The translations under genes and the position numbers were made by a program. Below are positions 62,450-64,000 of a stretch of 64,000 bases of DNA, in pieces. The notes under the pieces were generated by a model. The model was given only the letters and a program-made list of their open reading frames with translations, did no database searches and was not told where the DNA came from. This DNA is from an uncultured Planctomycetaceae bacterium (lineage in GTDB: Bacteria; Planctomycetota; Planctomycetia; Pirellulales; Thermoguttaceae): contig CAMJTU010000008.1 in assembly GCA_946408825.1 (NCBI GenBank), positions 1-64,000 of the forward strand. The letters are read 5' to 3'. How positions within the stretch are numbered: position 1 is the stretch's first letter; every line of letters starts with the position of its first letter.

Positions 62450-64000
62450 TTATTTCTTCTCTTCTTGGGGGTTGGCGCGATAAAGCATGATTTCCCAGAC
62501 GCGCGCGAGGCTTTCCGGCGTGTAGGTCACGGCGATTCGGAAACGTTTCGACGTCGTGTCGGCGAACTTCATCGTCGCGATCGGCGATTCGTTTTCCGAG
62601 ACGACGGCGTTGGGAATATCGACGAGCTTGCCGTCCTTCTCGCAGAGCATGTGGAAGTCGCGCATCGGCGTCTTGCCGCCCGGCGCCTGTCCCGTGACGA
62701 CGACGGCGCTGTTAATCGTCGTCGGCTCGTCGAAGATCAGGTCGATCCAGTGCCCGTCGTCGCGGTCGCTGACCCAGCGGCAGGCGTTGTCGTTCAGATT
62801 GTATTTGCCGTCGTTAATGTACTCTTTGGGGTAGTTTACTTTTTGATAGGCGCTCGAGACTTCGACGCGCGCTTTGAGCGCAAGGTTCGGCGCCTCCGGC
62901 GGGACGAATGAGAGCGCGGACGCTTTCGGGGTCGGCGGGGCGACGCCCTTTTCCATGAGCGCTTTGAGGTCGTCGAGATACTTCGCGTAGACGTCGCGCG
63001 GCAGGCAGTCGCGATTCTTGCAGATCGACGCCGCCATGCCGACGACCTCGCCCATCATGCCGCCGGTGCGCATGACGCGGATCGACCCGAGCGCGATGTG
63101 CGTCACGCTAATGTCGCGCCCCGCCATGAAGAGGTTGTCGACGTTGCGCGAGTAGAAGCAGCGGTAAGGTATCGCGTACGGACGAATCCCGACGGACGTG
63201 TTCATCGCGCGGAACTCCTCGCCGGGGAAGTTCTTCGCGTTCTGCGTCTCCGGATAATGCAGGTCGATCGACCACGTCGTCGTGACCGACGCGTCGTCGT
63301 ACTTAATCCCCTCCAAAAGATCCTGTTCGCGCAGCACGACGTCGCCCAGAAGTCGGCGCGATTCGCGTTTCCCCGCGACGAACGCGACCCAGTTGAGCTT
63401 GAGGTTCTTGACCTTTTTCGCCCATTCGCCCGTCGTGTGGTTCTTCATGAACGACCAATGTCCGTAGGCGGCGCGAAGTCCGTTGTCGCGGATTCGTTCC
63501 ATATCCGTGATCTGGTCGCGGTCCATGCCGCCCTCCCAGTCCCAGTCGCCGTGAACCGACGGTCTGATCGTCTCGGCGGTAAAGCGGATCGCCCACGGGA
63601 GGTCGGGGTACGTCGTCTCTTTGCCCGCGTCCGCCGTGTTCCATTGGACGGACGAGCCCATCGTCATCTTGTCGCCCTTTTCAGGCGCGCTCGGCTCGTC
63701 GTATTCCGCTTTTCCTTCGCGGCCCATGCTCCAGTTGGCGCCCGCGAGATACCCGACGGCGCCGTCTCCCGTGCAGTCTGCGAACGTCTTGCCGAGGAAC
63801 TTGGTCGGAACGTTCGTTTCGACGTTCGTTCCGAGGACGCTCTTGATATGGCGCGCGGTCTTCGCCTTCGAGTCGAATTTCGCCGCGCTTTCAAAATCGA
63901 CGACGGTCGTCGCGCCGTTTTCGACGACTTCCGCCGCGTCGACGTGGACGTTCAGGAACAGGTCGATATTCTTCTCCGCGTTCACAAGCGTAAGACGGTT
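62450..64000 (-). CDS. FAD-dependent oxidoreductase with C-terminal discoidin-like domain (5' end outside window)
   Basis: 516 codons are visible; the frame continues beyond base 64000, so the FAD-binding N-terminus is missing. The visible start resembles the second part of the FAD_oxidored family: FADCTGDGAVGYLAGANW, then WKHDGD-like HGDWDWEGGMDRDQI and ACGR-type YSRNVDNLFMAGRDISVTH, a family signature near the flavin. Residues after about 395 of the visible part are an F5/8 type C (discoidin) domain: NLALKARVEVSSAYQKVN, VSDRDDGHWIDLIFDEP. Such fusions are frequent in planctomycetes and probably act on sugars or glycans, bound via the discoidin domain (inference). A GTG at 63985 is internal and is not taken as the start. 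Confidence 0.85.
   Translation of the reverse strand, partial: NRLTLVNAEKNIDLFLNVHVDAAEVVENGATTVVDFESAAKFDSKAKTARHIKSVLGTNVETNVPTKFLGKTFADCTGDGAVGYLAGANWSMGREGKAEYDEPSAPEKGDKMTMGSSVQWNTADAGKETTYPDLPWAIRFTAETIRPSVHGDWDWEGGMDRDQITDMERIRDNGLRAAYGHWSFMKNHTTGEWAKKVKNLKLNWVAFVAGKRESRRLLGDVVLREQDLLEGIKYDDASVTTTWSIDLHYPETQNAKNFPGEEFRAMNTSVGIRPYAIPYRCFYSRNVDNLFMAGRDISVTHIALGSIRVMRTGGMMGEVVGMAASICKNRDCLPRDVYAKYLDDLKALMEKGVAPPTPKASALSFVPPEAPNLALKARVEVSSAYQKVNYPKEYINDGKYNLNDNACRWVSDRDDGHWIDLIFDEPTTINSAVVVTGQAPGGKTPMRDFHMLCEKDGKLVDIPNAVVSENESPIATMKFADTTSKRFRIAVTYTPESLARVWEIMLYRANPQEEKK

Overview
The window looks like a chromosomal segment of a planctomycete (Planctomycetota, perhaps a host-associated Pirellulales-type lineage). 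The best marker is the N-terminal LEPLEERQLLS-type motif (here MEPLEERQLLS) of a 5.2 kaa surface protein. Supporting features are PPi-type phosphofructokinase, archaeal-type phosphoglycerate mutase, a DUF1080 protein, an FAD oxidoreductase with a discoidin-like tail, and topoisomerase VI subunit B. The assignment is an inference from gene content; no 16S rRNA or other phylogenetic marker is present.

Layout. 1-2.2 kb: the C-terminal part of a large Ig-like/cadherin-like repeat protein. 2.3-15.8 kb (minus strand): a surface-glycan island with HD phosphohydrolase, three paralogous GT2 and two GT4 glycosyltransferases, a double HAD-domain protein, LicD, and a three-domain methyltransferase / kinase-like / cytidylyltransferase. 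The last two suggest that a CDP-activated small molecule is made and transferred to a glycan. 16-17.7 kb: tRNA-Ile and PPi-PFK. 17.7-34.3 kb: a long leader and a giant protein whose IdeS-like and caspase-like domains both appear to have lost their catalytic residues, followed by nine SLREA/beta-helix units. 34.3-38.9 kb: a candidate structured RNA, queG, tRNA-Gln(CTG), a 19-codon gene with its own promoter, RBS and terminator, a small secreted protein and queD.

39-50.7 kb: mostly housekeeping and envelope genes (DUF1667, Rpn-like nuclease, apgM, DUF1080, ndk, TIM-barrel epimerase, CDF metal transporter, parvulin, transglutaminase, alpha/beta hydrolase). 50.8-57.4 kb: top6B without a neighbouring subunit A, then tRNA-Gln(TTG) preceded by a degenerate copy of its own 5' half, then a type IIG (MmeI-like) restriction-modification enzyme and a second PD-(D/E)XK protein. 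This looks like a tRNA-associated accessory site. 57.6-64 kb: an AspT/YidE-type transporter lacking the usual regulatory domains, a degenerate SGNH protein, a divergent CitA/DcuS-like two-component system, and the C-terminal part of an FAD oxidoreductase.

Two themes recur. First, two large surface proteins flank the glycan island, so surface decoration is the likely purpose of this half. Second, several proteins keep a hydrolase fold but have lost catalytic residues (IdeS-like, caspase-like, N-terminal HAD copy, SGNH). All assignments come from reading motifs by eye; no database search was run.
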